In this document: positions 39,677 to 49,110 of the stretch, piece after piece
How positions within the stretch are numbered: the stretch's first letter is position 1
Layout: every line of letters starts with the position of its first letter
The notes under the pieces: generated by a model
What the model was told of the DNA's origin: nothing
Seen by the model: only the letters and a program-made list of their open reading frames with translations
Database searches by the model: none
Assembly (NCBI RefSeq): GCF_000488215.1
Contig: NZ_KI530723.1
Coordinates: 1 to 64,000 of the forward strand
Source of the DNA: Acinetobacter nectaris CIP 110549
Lineage (GTDB): Bacteria > Pseudomonadota > Gammaproteobacteria > Pseudomonadales > Moraxellaceae
Reading direction: 5' to 3'
DNA: 64,000 nucleotides
Program-made: the position numbers and the translations under genes

Positions 39677-40528
39677 CTAAATAAAGCTTTCCCATACGCC
39701 CTGCTGTCCTTCTTTTACAGCAGGCACACGCCCTAAATGTAACCATGGCATATGCTCACCATGAAAGTCACTACCTATAGACACTTTTAGCCCATGCTCT
39801 GCAATTAAACGATCAATCATTTGACGGGTAGATGCAGTCTCAGATGGCGGTGGCAACTCAACTGCATCTCCACCATACTTTGCAAAAATTTCAATTAAAT
39901 AACGCGTATTTGTCGCTGACAAATCATATTTCGTCGGATGAGCAAGAACAGCAATGCCTTGCGCATCTTGAATAGCTTGAATTGTTTTTTCGAGAGATAA
40001 CCACTCAAAAGAAACAAACGCAGGCTTGCCTGTCTTTAAAAAGCGGTCAAAAGCTTGCTGTAAACGGGTTACCACACGTTTTTCAAGCAAAACTTGTGCA
40101 ATATGGCTACGTGTCACTCTGTCAGCTACACCATCTACTTTTGCAAGTACATCAGGATAAAAATCCTGCTTGAGTATCTTTTCAAGCTTATGACAAATTT
40201 CTATTGCACGTTGTGCCCTCACTTGCTTTTGTTCAACCAATACTTGCTCTAAACGGTCACGATCTTTTATATTCAAACCGACAATATGTACACCATAACT
40301 TTTTTTTGTCGATGGTCTTGACCACTGACTTGATATCTCTACCCCAGAAATAAGTCTTATCTGCTTTTCATCTGCAACTATTTCAGCTCTTTTTAAGCCA
40401 TCCATTGAATCATGGTCAGTTAATGCTAAAGTATGGATACCTGACTCAACTGCCTTGTGCACTAAATCCTCTGGTGTTAACGCACCATCAGAAATATTGC
40501 TATGTGTATGTAAATCTATACCCTGCAT
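39677..40528 (-). CDS. rnm: PHP-domain phosphoesterase, RNase AM (YciV)-like
   Basis: The PHP metal-site motifs are present: DLHTHSNISDG, LTDHDSMDGL, HIVGL, AHPTKY and GSDFHGEH. E. coli YciV/RNase AM trims the 5' ends of ribosomal RNAs and also hydrolyses nucleoside 3',5'-bisphosphate. Length (283 aa) agrees. The gene is divergent from yciB; a yciV-yciB-yciI grouping is common in this genus by memory. Confidence 0.88.
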   Translation of the reverse strand: MQGIDLHTHSNISDGALTPEDLVHKAVESGIHTLALTDHDSMDGLKRAEIVADEKQIRLISGVEISSQWSRPSTKKSYGVHIVGLNIKDRDRLEQVLVEQKQVRAQRAIEICHKLEKILKQDFYPDVLAKVDGVADRVTRSHIAQVLLEKRVVTRLQQAFDRFLKTGKPAFVSFEWLSLEKTIQAIQDAQGIAVLAHPTKYDLSATNTRYLIEIFAKYGGDAVELPPPSETASTRQMIDRLIAEHGLKVSIGSDFHGEHMPWLHLGRVPAVKEGQQGVWESFI

Positions 40529-40572
40529 ATTTTATAATGAACCATTCGCGAGATAGGATTAAACACTTTAAC

Positions 40573-41184
40573 ATGAAAGCACTTTTGGACTTTATCCCTC
40601 TTATCATCTTTTTCTATTTTTATAAAACAGTTGATCCTACAAATAATCATCATCCGATCTTAAACCTTATTGGTTCTTCTGGTGGTGTAGATAACAATAA
40701 TACTCTTGTTGCAACTGCAGCACTTATTATTTCAATGATTGTTGTTTATGGTGCAATCTTTGTCTTTCAAAAGTTTCGTTTAGACAAACAACAATGGTTA
40801 ATTTTATTTATGACTGTTGTTTTTGGTGGTATTACACTGCTACTACACGATGACTTTTATATTAAACTCAAAGCCGCTCTCTTAAACTTTCTTTTTGCTA
40901 TAGCTTTCTTGCTCTCACCTATTTTTACTAAAGACAAAAGCCCTCTTATTAAAAAAATGTTTGGCACAGTACTCGAACTTACTCCAAAAGGCTGGCTTAA
41001 TTTAAACATTGCATGGGTAGGTATGTTCATGCTGATGTCATTCCTACATGTGTTCTTTGCATTTTTATTTATGCATGGCAAATACTGGGGAGAATTTACA
41101 TTATTTGGTGACATGATCATCATGTTCTCATTTATTATTATCCAATTTGTTATTCTAAGAAAACATTTTAAAGCTTCTGAATAA
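40573..41184 (+). CDS. yciB: Inner-membrane septation protein A (YciB/IspZ family)
   Basis: YciB is an inner-membrane protein affecting cell envelope synthesis and division. The start MKALLDFIPLIIFFYFYK is the family hallmark, and the conserved GWLNLNIAWVGMF segment is present with about five to six membrane helices. The start was set at ATG 40573; the frame is open for 56 more codons upstream, but that part overlaps the divergent PHP gene. At 203 aa it is a little longer than E. coli (179), with extra residues after helix 1. Confidence 0.95.
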   Translation: MKALLDFIPLIIFFYFYKTVDPTNNHHPILNLIGSSGGVDNNNTLVATAALIISMIVVYGAIFVFQKFRLDKQQWLILFMTVVFGGITLLLHDDFYIKLKAALLNFLFAIAFLLSPIFTKDKSPLIKKMFGTVLELTPKGWLNLNIAWVGMFMLMSFLHVFFAFLFMHGKYWGEFTLFGDMIIMFSFIIIQFVILRKHFKASE

Positions 41185-41219
41185 CAAGAATATTTTTTTA
41201 TATAAAACAAGAGTAGACT

Positions 41220-41522
41220 ATGGCTTTATTTATTATTACTTGCACAGATAAAGAAGGAACTTTAGCGGCAAGACTTGCTGCCCGTCCCGCTCATTTAGCA
41301 CGCCTTGAGAAATTAGATGCCGAGGGCCGTTTAATTACTGCAGGCCCTATGCCAAAAGAACAAGGAAACCCCGAAGCAGGTTTTTATGGAAGTACCATAA
41401 TCGCTGACTTCGATACACGAGCAGCATTAGATGCATGGCTATCAGATGAGCCTTATCTTGCAGCAGGTGTATATAGCCATATTGATGTAAAGCCATTTAT
41501 TAAAGCTTTTCCTAAAGGATAA
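41220..41522 (+). CDS. yciI: YciI-family protein
   Basis: A 100-aa ferredoxin-like-fold protein of the YciI family, with the conserved RPAHLARLEKLDAEGRLITAGPMP and a His/Asp pair typical of the family. Its role is unknown; some members act as small dehalogenase-like enzymes. It sits 35 bases behind yciB and 6 bases before the next gene, so yciB, yciI, the coiled-coil membrane protein and mnmC probably form one operon. Confidence 0.92.
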   Translation: MALFIITCTDKEGTLAARLAARPAHLARLEKLDAEGRLITAGPMPKEQGNPEAGFYGSTIIADFDTRAALDAWLSDEPYLAAGVYSHIDVKPFIKAFPKG

Positions 41523-41528
41523 AAGATT

Positions 41529-42023
41529 ATGCAACGTGTTGTATCTCGTACATTTGGCTTGATTTTAGTGTTGTCATCACCTGCATGGGCGGTTGAACCG
41601 ACTTCACAGATAACACCAATACCTCAGACACAGCCTGTTGCAAACTCAATAAAACCTGCCCCCAATAGTTCAACAACACCAACACCGCAAGCAATAAAAA
41701 CAAATGAAAGTGCGCCGTTGGTAGAACCCAACTCGCCTGCTCAGCTTGCACAAAAGAAAGCAGAAGATGATTTAAAAATGAAAACATTGGTAAAGAACCA
41801 AGAAGTTCGAATGCAGCAACTCGAAAAAGCAAACTTAGATGCTTTGGCACATAATCAAGCATTACAGCTTAAAAATGATAATTTGGGTGTCCAAGTTCAA
41901 GTTCTTCAAAGTGAACGCACAGCACAGCTCTTTATGTATGGTGCAGCAACACTTGCAATTGGTGTCATCTTAGGCTTTGTACTTGCTGGATACATTTATA
42001 CAAAACGTCGTCGTCAGTGGTAA
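41529..42023 (+). CDS. Bitopic membrane protein with periplasmic coiled coil
   Basis: A signal-like N-terminus (about residues 1-22, ending AWA) is followed by a Pro/Thr/Ser-rich stretch (23-75), a heptad-like coiled coil (about 76-135), one membrane helix (about 138-158) and a short basic tail KRRRQW. The coiled-coil plus C-terminal helix resembles the end of YgiM/TIGR04211-type proteins but the SH3 domain is missing. Location between yciI and mnmC, 6 and 15 bases apart, indicates an operon. No function can be assigned. Confidence 0.75.
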   Translation: MQRVVSRTFGLILVLSSPAWAVEPTSQITPIPQTQPVANSIKPAPNSSTTPTPQAIKTNESAPLVEPNSPAQLAQKKAEDDLKMKTLVKNQEVRMQQLEKANLDALAHNQALQLKNDNLGVQVQVLQSERTAQLFMYGAATLAIGVILGFVLAGYIYTKRRRQW

Positions 42024-42038
42024 ATAAAGGGTTAAAGA

Positions 42039-43895
42039 TTGTTTGGTAAAATTCAAACGGCCGAGCTTACATGGCAACAGGTCGATGGTATTGATATTCC
42101 TGTTTCAACACAGTTTGGAGATGTCTACTTTTCTAAAGACAATGGCTTGCTCGAAACACGCCATGTCTTTTTAAATGGAAATGATTTATCGACCAGACTC
42201 TCTAAACTTAAAAGTTATGAATACTTTTGTGTAGGTGAAACAGGCTTTGGTACGGGTTTAAATATTTTAGCGTTGTGGCAACTTTGGCAAGATGTGCAAC
42301 CTCAAAACCAGAGCCACTTACATGTTGTGACTGTTGAGAAATTCCCTCTCTCAAAAGAAGATTTAGTGCGTGCCTTAAAAGCATGGCCTGAGCTTCAACC
42401 TTTGGCAGAACAGCTAATTTCACAATATCCTGCCCCTATTTCAGGCTGTCATAGACTGAATTTTCCAAATGCACGCTTTAGTATAGATTTATGGCTAGGT
42501 GATGCTGAAGATATTTTTCCTATCATTCCTAAAACAGGTGTTGTAAATGCTTGGTTTTTAGATGGGTTTGCGCCATCTTGCAACCCTGAACTATGGCAAC
42601 AAAATGTCCTTGAACATATTGTTCGACTCTCTGCACCTAGCACAACTTTTGCATCATTTAGTGTCGCAGGAATAATTAAACGTGGGCTTAAAGCACATGG
42701 TATCGAAATTTCAAGACCCAAAGGCTTTGGCCATAAACGAGAAATGCTCAAAGCAATTTGGCCAACTTTAGAGACTGAGCATACAAAACACCTTCATACA
42801 CCACTTAATATTGCTATTATTGGCGCAGGAATTGCGGGGTTAAGCCATGCTTGGGCATTTGCAAACCGTGGGCACCACATTAAAGTTTACGACCGTATAG
42901 GCGTAGTTTCAGGGGCTTCAGGCAATCCACTTGCATTACTTAACCCGAAACTTTGTCCTGCCACACAAAACCATGAACATTTAATGAGTTTAAGTTGGCA
43001 ATATGCATGCTCATATTATCGGCAGTTCAAAGCATTTCATAAAATCGCTGTCCAACAAACCGATATTAAAAAAAATGGGGAACTTGAAAAACTCATAAAC
43101 GATTACCCTGAAGGTGAAATCAGTCAGACCACGTCTTCTTTTCTAAAATCGGAATATGAGTCTATACAATTAAAAAATGCAGGTGCTGTTATTCCTCAGA
43201 CACTGGCTGAAGAAATCTTAAGCCATCCGCTTATTCAGCTCATTGCAACTGAAATTACCCATATTGAAGAAGATGCTGAACAGGTTTACCTTACCGACAT
43301 ATCTCAACAAAAGTTTTCTGCTGACCTCGTCATTGTATGTACAGCCAAAGATAGTCATCTGCTTATTCCTAATTTACCTAAGCTGAAACCTATTCGTGGA
43401 CAAGTCAGTTGGTTCAACAACGAAAATAGCCCTTTACCACAAAATCTCGCATTGAGTTATGGTGGCTATGCCATGCAGCTCAATACGACACATCTTATTT
43501 TAGGTGCATCTTTTCACCCACAAAGAGATGATGATGACGTTCTTAAAGAAGATCATGTGCATAACCTTGCGCTCATGCAAAAAATCTATCCTGAATACGC
43601 CAACACATTAGAAAACCTAGAGGCTTGGGAAGGTCGTGCATCTATACGTGCACAAAGCGCCGATTACTTTCCACTCCTTGGAGCATGTAAAGAAGAAACA
43701 AAAATATATACCTGTTCAGGATTAGGCTCTAAGGGCTTCTTATTTGCACCACTATGTAGTGAAATTGTAGCAGCTCAAGTACTTCATGAGGTTTGCCCTG
43801 TACCTATGAGTGTTTTAGATAAACTCAGTCCCCAAAGGTTTATTAAAAAAGTTAAACCTAAAAAACCTTATTATCAGAATAAAAAAGCGCCCTAA
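42039..43895 (+). CDS. mnmC: Bifunctional tRNA 5-methylaminomethyl-2-thiouridine synthesis enzyme MnmC
   Basis: MnmC finishes the mnm5s2U34 modification in tRNAs that read purine-ending codons. The N-terminal methyltransferase domain (about 1-245) has GETGFGTGLNIL and WFLDGFAPSCNPELW; the C-terminal FAD-dependent oxidase domain starts with IAIIGAGIAGLSHAWAF (about 258). Length is 618 aa (E. coli 668). The start is TTG at 42039, supported by AAAGGG seven bases upstream. The stop codon lies in the loop of its own terminator. Confidence 0.96.
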   Translation: MFGKIQTAELTWQQVDGIDIPVSTQFGDVYFSKDNGLLETRHVFLNGNDLSTRLSKLKSYEYFCVGETGFGTGLNILALWQLWQDVQPQNQSHLHVVTVEKFPLSKEDLVRALKAWPELQPLAEQLISQYPAPISGCHRLNFPNARFSIDLWLGDAEDIFPIIPKTGVVNAWFLDGFAPSCNPELWQQNVLEHIVRLSAPSTTFASFSVAGIIKRGLKAHGIEISRPKGFGHKREMLKAIWPTLETEHTKHLHTPLNIAIIGAGIAGLSHAWAFANRGHHIKVYDRIGVVSGASGNPLALLNPKLCPATQNHEHLMSLSWQYACSYYRQFKAFHKIAVQQTDIKKNGELEKLINDYPEGEISQTTSSFLKSEYESIQLKNAGAVIPQTLAEEILSHPLIQLIATEITHIEEDAEQVYLTDISQQKFSADLVIVCTAKDSHLLIPNLPKLKPIRGQVSWFNNENSPLPQNLALSYGGYAMQLNTTHLILGASFHPQRDDDDVLKEDHVHNLALMQKIYPEYANTLENLEAWEGRASIRAQSADYFPLLGACKEETKIYTCSGLGSKGFLFAPLCSEIVAAQVLHEVCPVPMSVLDKLSPQRFIKKVKPKKPYYQNKKAP

Positions 43896-43907
43896 GGCGC
43901 TTTTTTA
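43880..43907. terminator. Bidirectional terminator overlapping mnmC and rhodanese stop codons
   Basis: AGCGCC pairs with GGCGCT around CTAA, with flanking A-run and T-run. The mnmC stop (43893-43895) is in the loop and the rhodanese stop (43905-43907) is at the other edge. Confidence 0.9.
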
Positions 43908-44210
43908 TTCTATTGGTAATCCTGCTGTTTTCGCTGCACGCGTGCCTCCCATAAGCACCACGTACTCTCTACTACTATCAAAACCTTCTAGTTTCTCAGC
44001 AGCTCTAGGTGCTTTACTGCCACCACCACATAAAATATAAATCGGTTGATCTGCCGCAACTTCTGCTAATGCATTTTCATTGATATGGTCAATCGGCTGA
44101 TTGACCGCACCTTTTAAATGTGCCTCTGCATAGGCATTTTCATCTCTAACATCCCAAATAACAGCATTATCTGGGAATTCAAATGTTGTAATTTCTTGTT
44201 TACGGATCAT
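43905..44210 (-). CDS. Single-domain rhodanese-like sulfurtransferase
   Basis: The 101-aa product is one rhodanese domain. VIWDVRDENAYAEAHLKGAVN is the CH2A-type motif and the active-site loop reads CGGGSKAPR with the catalytic cysteine. It resembles GlpE/PspE-like proteins that move sulfur from thiosulfate or persulfides. It is divergent from yajQ. Confidence 0.9.
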   Translation of the reverse strand: MIRKQEITTFEFPDNAVIWDVRDENAYAEAHLKGAVNQPIDHINENALAEVAADQPIYILCGGGSKAPRAAEKLEGFDSSREYVVLMGGTRAAKTAGLPIE

Positions 44211-44301
44211 TGTGTCCTCCTTTTATATAAACAACACTTGGCAAATCAAGAAAACCCTCTTAGCATCTCAGATATTTCATCCACTTGTAAAGGTGCTAGA
44301 T

Positions 44302-44790
44302 ATGCCTTCTTTTGATATCGTTTCCGAACTTGAGACTTTTGAAGTCAACCACGCTGTACAAAATACACAGAAAGAGATCGCAACACGTTTTGATTTTCGT
44401 GGTCAAGATGTAACTGTTGAACTCAACGAGAAATCAAAAGAGATTAAAATCTCTACAGAAAATGATTTCCAATGTGAACAAGTTTACAGCATGCTCGAAA
44501 ATCATTTCTTTAAACGTAAAATTGATATTCAAGCAATGGACCCACAAAAAGCATCTGCTTCAGGTAAACACTTTGTTCAGGTCATTAAACTCAAAGATGG
44601 TTTAGATGCCGACACTGCTAAAAAAGTAAATAAAGCCATTAAAGAAAGTGGTATCAAAGTTCAATCCTCTATTCAAGGGGATAAAATTCGTGTCAGCGAT
44701 AAAAAGCGCGATACCCTACAAAAACTGATGGCTTTCTTACGTGAAGAACAGTTTGGTATTCCATTACAGTTTAATAACTTCAAAGACTAA
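44302..44790 (+). CDS. yajQ: YajQ-family nucleotide-binding protein
   Basis: YajQ proteins have two ferredoxin-like domains; some bind cyclic di-GMP and act with transcription factors (XC_3703 in Xanthomonas). The start MPSFDIVSELE and the stretches ATRFDFRG, KVQSSIQGDKIRVSDKKRDTLQ and EEQFGIPLQFNNFKD are characteristic. I set the start at ATG 44302 (162 aa; E. coli 163); the frame is open for 30 more codons without support. It ends at a strong terminator. Confidence 0.96.
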   Translation: MPSFDIVSELETFEVNHAVQNTQKEIATRFDFRGQDVTVELNEKSKEIKISTENDFQCEQVYSMLENHFFKRKIDIQAMDPQKASASGKHFVQVIKLKDGLDADTAKKVNKAIKESGIKVQSSIQGDKIRVSDKKRDTLQKLMAFLREEQFGIPLQFNNFKD

Positions 44791-44806
44791 GCAAGAATCA
44801 GACCAT

Positions 44807-44836
44807 AAAAAAGGCGCATAAGATGCGCCTTTTTTA
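44807..44836. terminator. Bidirectional terminator between yajQ and trpB
   Basis: GGCGCAT pairs with ATGCGCC around AAG, with A-run and T-run on either side. Confidence 0.93.
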
Positions 44837-44848
44837 TAATGCTATTCT

Positions 44849-46075
44849 TTACATATCAACCATTTCTATGCCATCTAAACGTGCGACAGTCATCAAATCT
44901 TTATCGCCACGTCCTGAAACTGTTGCAATAAGTATTTGATCTTTCGACATCGTTGGTGCAAGTTTAGAAACATATGCCATTGCATGCGCACTTTCTAGTG
45001 CAGGAATAATCCCTTCGATTTTCGTTAAATCACGAAAACCTTGTAATGCTTCGTCATCTGTAATTGGAACATATTGAACACGTTTCATATCTTTTAAGAA
45101 ACTATGCTCAGGGCCTACACCCGGATAATCTAATCCCGCAGAAATACTATGTGTTTCAATAATCTGACCTTGTGGATCACTCATTAAATAAGTTCTATTG
45201 CCATGTAGCACACCCACATGACCTGCATTAAGCGGTGCCGAATGTTTACCAGTTTCCACACCTAAACCTGCTGCTTCAACACCATACATTGCAACATCGG
45301 TATCATTTAAGAATGGATAAAATAAGCCCATTGCATTTGACCCACCACCAACACATGCTACTAACGCATCAGGCAAACGACCTGCTTGGTCTTGAATTTG
45401 CTGACGAGCCTCACGACCAATAATCGACTGAAAGTCACGTACCAACTGTGGATATGGATGTGGGCCTGCAACCGTTCCAATCACATAGTAAGTACTGTCT
45501 ACATTACTTACCCAGTCACGCATGGCTTCATTCATGGCATCTTTTAGCGTACGAGAACCACTTGTCACAGGAACAACTTTTGCACCGAGTAATCGCATAC
45601 GGTATACATTCATTGCCTGACGTTTTACATCGTCTGCACCCATATATACAACGCATTCAATGCCCAAACGAGCTGCAATTGTTGCTGTTGCTACGCCATG
45701 CTGACCTGCACCTGTTTCAGCAATAATCCGTTTTTTGCCTGAAAGCTTGGCTAAAAGCGCTTGCCCAATCGTATTGTTTACTTTATGCGAGCCTGTATGG
45801 TTTAAGTCTTCACGCTTTAAATAAATTTGTGCGCCACCAAGATGTTTCGACCATCGCTCAGCATAATAAAGAGGACTTGGACGGCCAACGTAATAGGCCA
45901 AATCACGGTCGAATTCTGCAAGAAACTGGGCATCATTTTTCATTCTCTCATAAAGAGATTCTAAGTCTTCTAATGCTGCCATTAATGTTTCTGACACAAA
46001 TCGTCCGCCATGAATACCAAAATGCCCTTTTGCATCTGGATATTGTGTGTAGTCAATCTTATTTTGCTGATCCAC
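44849..46075 (-). CDS. trpB: Tryptophan synthase beta subunit
   Basis: TrpB condenses indole with serine to tryptophan using pyridoxal phosphate. [11 protein letters not shown] carries the catalytic lysine, and [20 protein letters not shown] and SGRGDKD are in place. Length is 408 aa (E. coli 397). Its start overlaps the trpF end by 17 bases, so the two are translationally coupled. trpA is not in the rest of the visible transcript, which ends at the terminator; it must lie elsewhere. Confidence 0.98.
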   Translation of the reverse strand: MDQQNKIDYTQYPDAKGHFGIHGGRFVSETLMAALEDLESLYERMKNDAQFLAEFDRDLAYYVGRPSPLYYAERWSKHLGGAQIYLKREDLNHTGSHKVNNTIGQALLAKLSGKKRIIAETGAGQHGVATATIAARLGIECVVYMGADDVKRQAMNVYRMRLLGAKVVPVTSGSRTLKDAMNEAMRDWVSNVDSTYYVIGTVAGPHPYPQLVRDFQSIIGREARQQIQDQAGRLPDALVACVGGGSNAMGLFYPFLNDTDVAMYGVEAAGLGVETGKHSAPLNAGHVGVLHGNRTYLMSDPQGQIIETHSISAGLDYPGVGPEHSFLKDMKRVQYVPITDDEALQGFRDLTKIEGIIPALESAHAMAYVSKLAPTMSKDQILIATVSGRGDKDLMTVARLDGIEMVDM

Positions 46076-46700
46076 AATGGACTCCTTGCATAAATTTTTC
46101 TATCAGTTGATGGTCTTTTATTCCTTTACTTACTTCTACTCCACCACTTACATCAACTGCAAATGTCTGAGTAGTTTCAATTGCCTCTGTAACATTCTCA
46201 GGTGTTAAACCACCTGCCAATATCAAAGGAATATCTAAGCGAGGAAATTGAGACCAGTCAAATTGCAACCCTGTTCCCCCTTTGAGTTCAGGATGCCAAG
46301 CATCAAGTAAAATAGCACTTGCGCCTGCTTTTTGATAACGCTTTATTTCAGCAATTAAGTCTAGCTCAGGCTTAACTTGAATTGCTTTATACCACCGTTT
46401 ACCAAATTGTTGAGCAATAGATACACATTGCTCTGGTGTTTCATGACCATGAAACTGCAAAACATCTAAAGTAACATGATGAAGTATGTTTCTTATTTCA
46501 TCAATTTCTGCATTTACAAATAATCCCACAATTTGTACATAAGGTGGAATCATTTTTGCGATTTTTTCAGCTTGAGATACAGCAACATACCGTGGACTTG
46601 GTTCATAAAATACCAAGCCAATTGCATCTGCACCTGCATTTACCACCGCTTGAGCATCTTCTAAACGCGTAATTCCACAAATCTTCGCACGAGTTCGCAT
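46059..46700 (-). CDS. trpF: Phosphoribosylanthranilate isomerase
   Basis: TrpF catalyses the Amadori rearrangement in tryptophan synthesis. The start [17 protein letters not shown] carries the catalytic Cys, [11 protein letters not shown] and [10 protein letters not shown] follow, and the catalytic Asp is in VDVSGGVE. The frame opens 12 codons earlier (46736), but MRTRAKICG at 46700 fits the family. This gives 213 aa as a single-domain enzyme, not fused to TrpC as in E. coli. Confidence 0.95.
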   Translation of the reverse strand: MRTRAKICGITRLEDAQAVVNAGADAIGLVFYEPSPRYVAVSQAEKIAKMIPPYVQIVGLFVNAEIDEIRNILHHVTLDVLQFHGHETPEQCVSIAQQFGKRWYKAIQVKPELDLIAEIKRYQKAGASAILLDAWHPELKGGTGLQFDWSQFPRLDIPLILAGGLTPENVTEAIETTQTFAVDVSGGVEVSKGIKDHQLIEKFMQGVHCGSAK

Positions 46701-46852
46701 AAGTTCTTTTTCTTGCCCCAAATGATGATTGATCAAGCATAATACAAAAATGTTTCTATTGTTATTTTTAGCAAAACAATACCGAATTGCAAACGTTTTG
46801 ACACCTCAAGCTCATATAATCTTTTTATCTTTGTTTTTAGACGACTCTAACA

Positions 46853-47566
46853 ATGCAAATTATTGGTCATCGTGGTGCAAGAAACGAAGCACCTGAAAAT
46901 ACACTTGGTGGGTTTCGGTACTTAAAAGAAATTGGTATTACAGCTGTTGAATTTGATGTTAGACAGCTTAACGATGGGACATTGGTTGTCATTCATGATG
47001 AAAGTTTAGAACGAACTTCGGGTCAAACCCAGTCTATTTATACATCGACTTTGGCTGATTTAAAATCGCATGACCATCGCTTGAAATGGAAAGATTGGCA
47101 ACAGGCTGAACCCACGCCAACGCTCGCTGAAACACTCCAAATTATTCAAGAATTCACACATATTGAAGTTGAAGTCAAAGCAGTTAGTTCCATTAATGAA
47201 GCAGAACGACTGTGCCAAAGCCTACTTAAATTACTCAATGGTTTTGAACAGCAAGTCACTATTACCAGTTTTGATGAAAAAATTCTTCGAGTACTACAAC
47301 AAGAAAAATGTCATTTTAAGCGTGGATTGCTTATTGAAGAAGACACTAAAAAAGAAGCTATTGAAAAAGCACTATCTTTAAAATGTAATCGTATTGGATG
47401 GATGGATGCTCTCACAACCCAAGACATCATTGAACAAACGCATCAAGCTGGACTAAATGTCAGTGTTTGGACAGTTAATAATATTCAACGTGCACAAGAA
47501 TTGAAACAATTTGGTATAGAAGGACTCATTACAGATATTCCAATGCGGATGAAAAGTGCGCTATAG
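46853..47566 (+). CDS. Glycerophosphodiester phosphodiesterase
   Basis: GDPD enzymes hydrolyse glycerophosphodiesters from phospholipid breakdown to glycerol-3-phosphate. Catalytic motifs are GHRGARNEAPENT, EFDVRQLNDGTLVVIHDESLERTSG and EVEVK near the middle, ending with VWTVNN. At 237 aa without a signal peptide it is the cytoplasmic UgpQ-like type. It is divergent from trpF by 152 bases and appears monocistronic. Confidence 0.94.
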   Translation: MQIIGHRGARNEAPENTLGGFRYLKEIGITAVEFDVRQLNDGTLVVIHDESLERTSGQTQSIYTSTLADLKSHDHRLKWKDWQQAEPTPTLAETLQIIQEFTHIEVEVKAVSSINEAERLCQSLLKLLNGFEQQVTITSFDEKILRVLQQEKCHFKRGLLIEEDTKKEAIEKALSLKCNRIGWMDALTTQDIIEQTHQAGLNVSVWTVNNIQRAQELKQFGIEGLITDIPMRMKSAL

Positions 47567-47734
47567 TATTCGAAGCATAAATATTTAAATTAAAAGATTT
47601 TTATATTTATATTTGCCCTAATATACAAGTGTATTCTATTATATATACTCATATTTGGCGTTTAACCTTTGCGCACTGTATTTTCAAAGGAATGCTTTGG
47701 AATTTACCATCTTCTCACTTTGGGAGCGTCTCTT

Positions 47735-48910
47735 ATGACTCCTTCGTCCCAAACGCTTAAAGCTCCGATCAATTGGACAGCCGCAATTACATTGCTCGGT
47801 ACACCGATTCTGTCTATGATTGCCATACCGCTTTATGCGTATCATCATGATTTTTCATTGTCAGCATGGATTAGCCTTTTCTTCTTATTGGCTTTTAGCA
47901 GTTTAAGTATTACAGCAGGTTATCACCGCTTATGGGCACACCGTGCTTATGAAGCATCTTTACCATTAAAAATTATTTTAATGATTGGCGGTACATTTGC
48001 TATTCAAAATAGTATTTTATATTGGGCATCAGGTCATAGAACACACCATCGTCACGTAGATGATGTTGAAAAAGACCCCTACTCTATTAAAAAAGGTTTT
48101 TGGTACGCACATTTAGGTTGGATGATTCGTGATTATCCAGCAGCAGAAGCTAACTATAAAAATGCGCCTGACCTTATGAATGATAAATTGGTGATGTTTC
48201 AGCATAAATACTATGTTCCGCTTGTCATTGCTGTACACAGTATCATTTTACTGAGTGTTGGTTGGGCAGTGGGTGACATTTGGGGCGTCATTCTACTTGG
48301 TGGTTTATTGCGGCTTGTTCTTAGCCATCATGTTACCTTTTTCATTAATTCACTCTGCCATATGTTTGGTAAACGTCCTTATACCGATGAAAATACAGCA
48401 CGCGATAACTTTTGGTTAGCAATTGCTACATGGGGTGAGGGATATCATAACTACCATCATATTTTCCAGTATGACTATCGCAACGGCGTAAAATGGTGGC
48501 AATATGACCCAACAAAATGGCTCATTTGGACATGTTCAAGATTTGGACTCGCGAGAAATCTCAGAAGAATTCCAAGCTTAAATATTAAAAAAGCTGAACT
48601 TGCCATGAAATTTAAATATGCCGAACAAGATCTTGCAATTTATGGACATCATGTCAGCGAAGACTTCCATAATATGAAGCACCGTATTGCACAAGAGTAT
48701 GAAGCATTTACACATACACTCAATGATATGGCAAAGCTAAAAGAGCAAGAAATGCTTGCTAAAAAGCAACGTATGACTGAAAAATTGCACCAGATGGATG
48801 ATAAATTAAAACTTGAGTTTCAACTCATAGAACAGCGTTTACAGCACCATAGAGCACGTTTAGAGATTATGGTAAAGAGCTTACCAAAAGCCACCCCGCC
48901 TTCAGCATAA
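47735..48910 (+). CDS. Membrane acyl-CoA/fatty-acid desaturase (delta-9 type) with coiled-coil tail
   Basis: Three histidine boxes of the membrane di-iron desaturases are present: HRLWAH, HRTHHRHVDD and HNYHH, with four hydrophobic segments between. Such enzymes place a double bond in saturated acyl chains and help adapt membrane fluidity. After about residue 285 a long charged helical tail (Glu/Lys/Gln-rich, heptad-like) runs to residue 391; most relatives are shorter. The start was set at ATG 47735, with GGGAG about 9 bases upstream; 22 earlier codons have no support. It is monocistronic with its own terminator. Confidence 0.93.
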   Translation: MTPSSQTLKAPINWTAAITLLGTPILSMIAIPLYAYHHDFSLSAWISLFFLLAFSSLSITAGYHRLWAHRAYEASLPLKIILMIGGTFAIQNSILYWASGHRTHHRHVDDVEKDPYSIKKGFWYAHLGWMIRDYPAAEANYKNAPDLMNDKLVMFQHKYYVPLVIAVHSIILLSVGWAVGDIWGVILLGGLLRLVLSHHVTFFINSLCHMFGKRPYTDENTARDNFWLAIATWGEGYHNYHHIFQYDYRNGVKWWQYDPTKWLIWTCSRFGLARNLRRIPSLNIKKAELAMKFKYAEQDLAIYGHHVSEDFHNMKHRIAQEYEAFTHTLNDMAKLKEQEMLAKKQRMTEKLHQMDDKLKLEFQLIEQRLQHHRARLEIMVKSLPKATPPSA

Positions 48911-48912
48911 AT

Positions 48913-48946
48913 AAAAAGGCTGAACTTTTATAAGTTCAGCCTTTTT
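48913..48946 (+). terminator. Rho-independent terminator of the desaturase gene
   Basis: GGCTGAACTT pairs perfectly with AAGTTCAGCC around TTAT, followed by a T-run; an A-run on the other side may allow leftward action too. Confidence 0.93.
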
Positions 48947-48952
48947 ACATCG

Positions 48953-48974
48953 GCATATAAATATATTTATATGC
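48953..48974. repeat. 22-bp perfect palindrome
   Basis: An uninterrupted AT-rich palindrome with outer arms GCATATAAATA and TATTTATATGC sits between the desaturase terminator and the 3' end of the small 37-codon gene. It has no T-run. It could be a protein-binding site or a weak 3' hairpin. Confidence 0.6.
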
Positions 48975-48993
48975 TTAACAAAAATAATTTAAA

Positions 48994-49107
48994 TTATTTT
49001 TGTTTTTTAAGTTCTTTTTGCAATTTTTTTACTTTGCTTTCGTGTTTAGCAATTTTTGCAAGACGTGCTTTAAGTTCTTTTTTCAAAGTTTTAACTTGTT
49101 TAGACAT
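48994..49107 (-). CDS. Lysine-rich 37-residue coiled-coil peptide
   Basis: This short frame starts with ATG after a strong ribosome-binding site (GAGGAG, 7 bases upstream) located over the stop codon of the upstream RHH gene, so translation is likely coupled. The product has 14 lysines in 37 residues and a heptad-like helix (KTLKKELKARLAKIAKH). It may bind nucleic acid or pair with the RHH protein. I do not know a named family. Too short for most gene finders; the ribosome-binding site and operon position are the support. Confidence 0.65.
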   Translation of the reverse strand: MSKQVKTLKKELKARLAKIAKHESKVKKLQKELKKQK

Positions 49108-49110
49108 AAG

